Below are positions 14,728 through 15,612 of a DNA stretch of 15,612 bases, piece after piece. The position numbers were made by a program, and so were the translations under genes. The stretch is from contig CAYGSL010000075.1 in assembly GCA_964352475.1 (NCBI GenBank), positions 1 to 15,612 on the forward strand, written 5' to 3'. Below the pieces are notes generated by a model. It was given only the letters and a program-made list of their open reading frames with translations. It was not told the origin of the DNA and ran no database searches. Position 1 is the stretch's first letter; the number at the start of each line of letters is the position of its first letter. This DNA is from JAUIET01 sp964352475 (GTDB lineage: Bacteria; Pseudomonadota; Gammaproteobacteria; Pseudomonadales; JAUIET01).

Positions 14728-15495
14728 ATGTCTTCACCACAAGGTAATACCGGCGATATCGTCAACTGGCCAATGCTGAAAGTTGTTTACCGTACCGACA
14801 AAGACAAGATCGCAGCTCTCTTGCCACCCGGCATAGATCCCGGAGCCAATCCAAACGTAAACGTAACAATCTACAACTTTCCGGTGCCCAACGAGCCCGA
14901 ATACGGCATTGTGATGACCGTTGACGCCGACTACAACGGCACCGCCGGCGAATACACACTGGGTTACGGTATCGACCAGGAATCGGCTATTTTCACCAGC
15001 CAGCAAACCAACGGCCAGCCAAAATTTCCCTGCGACACCACGTATTATCGAATGGGTAATGACGTGACCGCACGTTGCTCGCACCAGGGTTACACCTTCG
15101 TTGAATTCAATGGCGTTTCCAGCGGCCAAAATGAACCGCAGGATGAATTCGAGCAACATGAATGGTGGATAAAAGTATCCAGAAAAGCCGCTGTGATGCC
15201 TGTGCAGGAATACGACTTTCCACCACACGTTGTGCATGTTCGCAGCAAGTACGGCACTGCTCACCGCGAAGCCGTTGACGGCCAGTTAATTCTGCACCCT
15301 AGCCCATGGGATCCAATCGCAACTCTGTTACCTATGCGTGAGCAACTGTCTGCGCATTTATGGTGGCCAATTTTTCTTGATCGCGAGATTAACCTGGCCG
15401 GCCAATTGGATGCCGAAGCCTTCTTGCCACACCTGGATGTTATTTCTGGTTCGCGGTGGCCTGGTCAAAATGGCGGACCAAAGCGCTCGGGCTAG
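14728..15495 (+). CDS. Acetoacetate decarboxylase family protein, 255 aa
   Basis: The sequence follows the acetoacetate-decarboxylase fold. VVYRTDKDKIAALLPPGIDP (19-38) matches the family N-terminal motif in which the residues after the Tyr-Arg-Thr start line one side of the pocket. EYTLGYGIDQE (75-85) follows. NGQPKF (95-100) places Lys99 where the Schiff-base lysine lies, and the strands TTYYRMGNDVTARCSHQG (104-121) come next. It ends with WDPIATLLP (194-202). The length agrees with the family (about 240-260). The family includes true acetoacetate decarboxylases and many enzymes on other keto acids, aldolase-type or dehydratase-type, so the substrate is open. The context of acyl-CoA genes suggests a role in catabolism. 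AAGGA lies about 7 bp before the ATG. The palindrome upstream suggests repressor control. Confidence 0.85.
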   Translation: MSSPQGNTGDIVNWPMLKVVYRTDKDKIAALLPPGIDPGANPNVNVTIYNFPVPNEPEYGIVMTVDADYNGTAGEYTLGYGIDQESAIFTSQQTNGQPKFPCDTTYYRMGNDVTARCSHQGYTFVEFNGVSSGQNEPQDEFEQHEWWIKVSRKAAVMPVQEYDFPPHVVHVRSKYGTAHREAVDGQLILHPSPWDPIATLLPMREQLSAHLWWPIFLDREINLAGQLDAEAFLPHLDVISGSRWPGQNGGPKRSG

Positions 15496-15560
15496 GAAAA
15501 AGGACATTTGCGAATTACGTTCAAAATTGAGGTTCAATGACTGACACCCGCAATCACGAC

Positions 15561-15586
15561 TGTTGAAAAGAGGGACCTTTTCAACA
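15561..15586. terminator. Hairpin after the acetoacetate-decarboxylase-like gene
   Basis: A perfect 10-bp stem (15561-15570 with 15577-15586) encloses a 6-base AGGGAC loop, 65 bp after the stop codon. There is no T run after it, so it is either a weak terminator or the start of an intergenic repeat. The following CCCATGGATGGG (15591-15602) is a second near-palindrome that ends close to the window edge. Confidence 0.45.
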
Positions 15587-15612
15587 AGCCCCCATGGATG
15601 GGTTCACGGCGT

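Noticed and set aside
14734..15264. 176-codon open frame on the minus strand opposite the acetoacetate-decarboxylase-like gene
   Set aside because: The plus-strand protein has the family motifs and a good ribosome site; the antisense frame has neither.
15537..15566. Small gene starting at ATG 15537 with GAGG upstream
   Set aside because: The frame stops after nine codons and runs into the hairpin; there is no support for a real peptide.

Overview
The window looks like a piece of a gammaproteobacterial chromosome with intermediate GC and Gram-negative envelope genes. Its wealth of acyl-CoA and hydrolase genes is typical of marine or aquatic oligotrophs such as the Halieaceae/Spongiibacteraceae. 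The placement is an inference from gene content, because no rRNA or tRNA gene is present. No mobile element, CRISPR array or RNA gene was recognised.

Left part (1-6797): lipid and xenobiotic catabolism. A truncated alpha-methylacyl-CoA racemase (CoA-transferase family III) runs off the left edge on the minus strand. It is divergent from a plus-strand pair, a long N-acyl-D-amino-acid deacylase-like amidohydrolase and an alpha/beta hydrolase 8 bp behind it. A minus-strand pair follows, a calcineurin-like phosphoesterase and then an FAD monooxygenase. The monooxygenase appears to start at GTG and may be coupled to a four-codon leader. A divergent acyl-CoA dehydrogenase ends at a hairpin terminator.

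Centre (6798-14034): the most interesting region. After a 343-bp AT-rich leader with repeated CTACT/AGTAG motifs come five tightly packed genes (gaps 3, -4, -4 and 17 bp). They encode (1) a cytoplasmic protein with a receiver-like N-terminus, six CxxC pairs resembling a TackOD1-type zinc-ribbon module, and a degenerate GGDEF domain that has lost the active-site signature but keeps an RxxD I-site; (2) a membrane-bound processive family 2 glycosyltransferase; (3) an 874-residue secreted fusion of a TolC-like outer-membrane channel with a GH18-like TIM-barrel domain; (4) a HlyD-type membrane-fusion protein with one membrane anchor; and (5) a small exported SPOR-domain protein. Together they look like a complete, apparently undescribed c-di-GMP-responsive exopolysaccharide synthesis and export machine. 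The polymer would be made and moved across the inner membrane by the synthase, bridged by the fusion protein, and released through a TolC-type channel that carries its own periplasmic glycosidase.

Right part (14052-15612): a minus-strand SnoaL/NTF2-like protein and a divergent acetoacetate-decarboxylase-family protein share a 220-bp intergenic region containing a perfect 14-bp palindrome, probably an operator. The window ends in a 10-bp-stem hairpin and what may be the start of a dispersed intergenic repeat.
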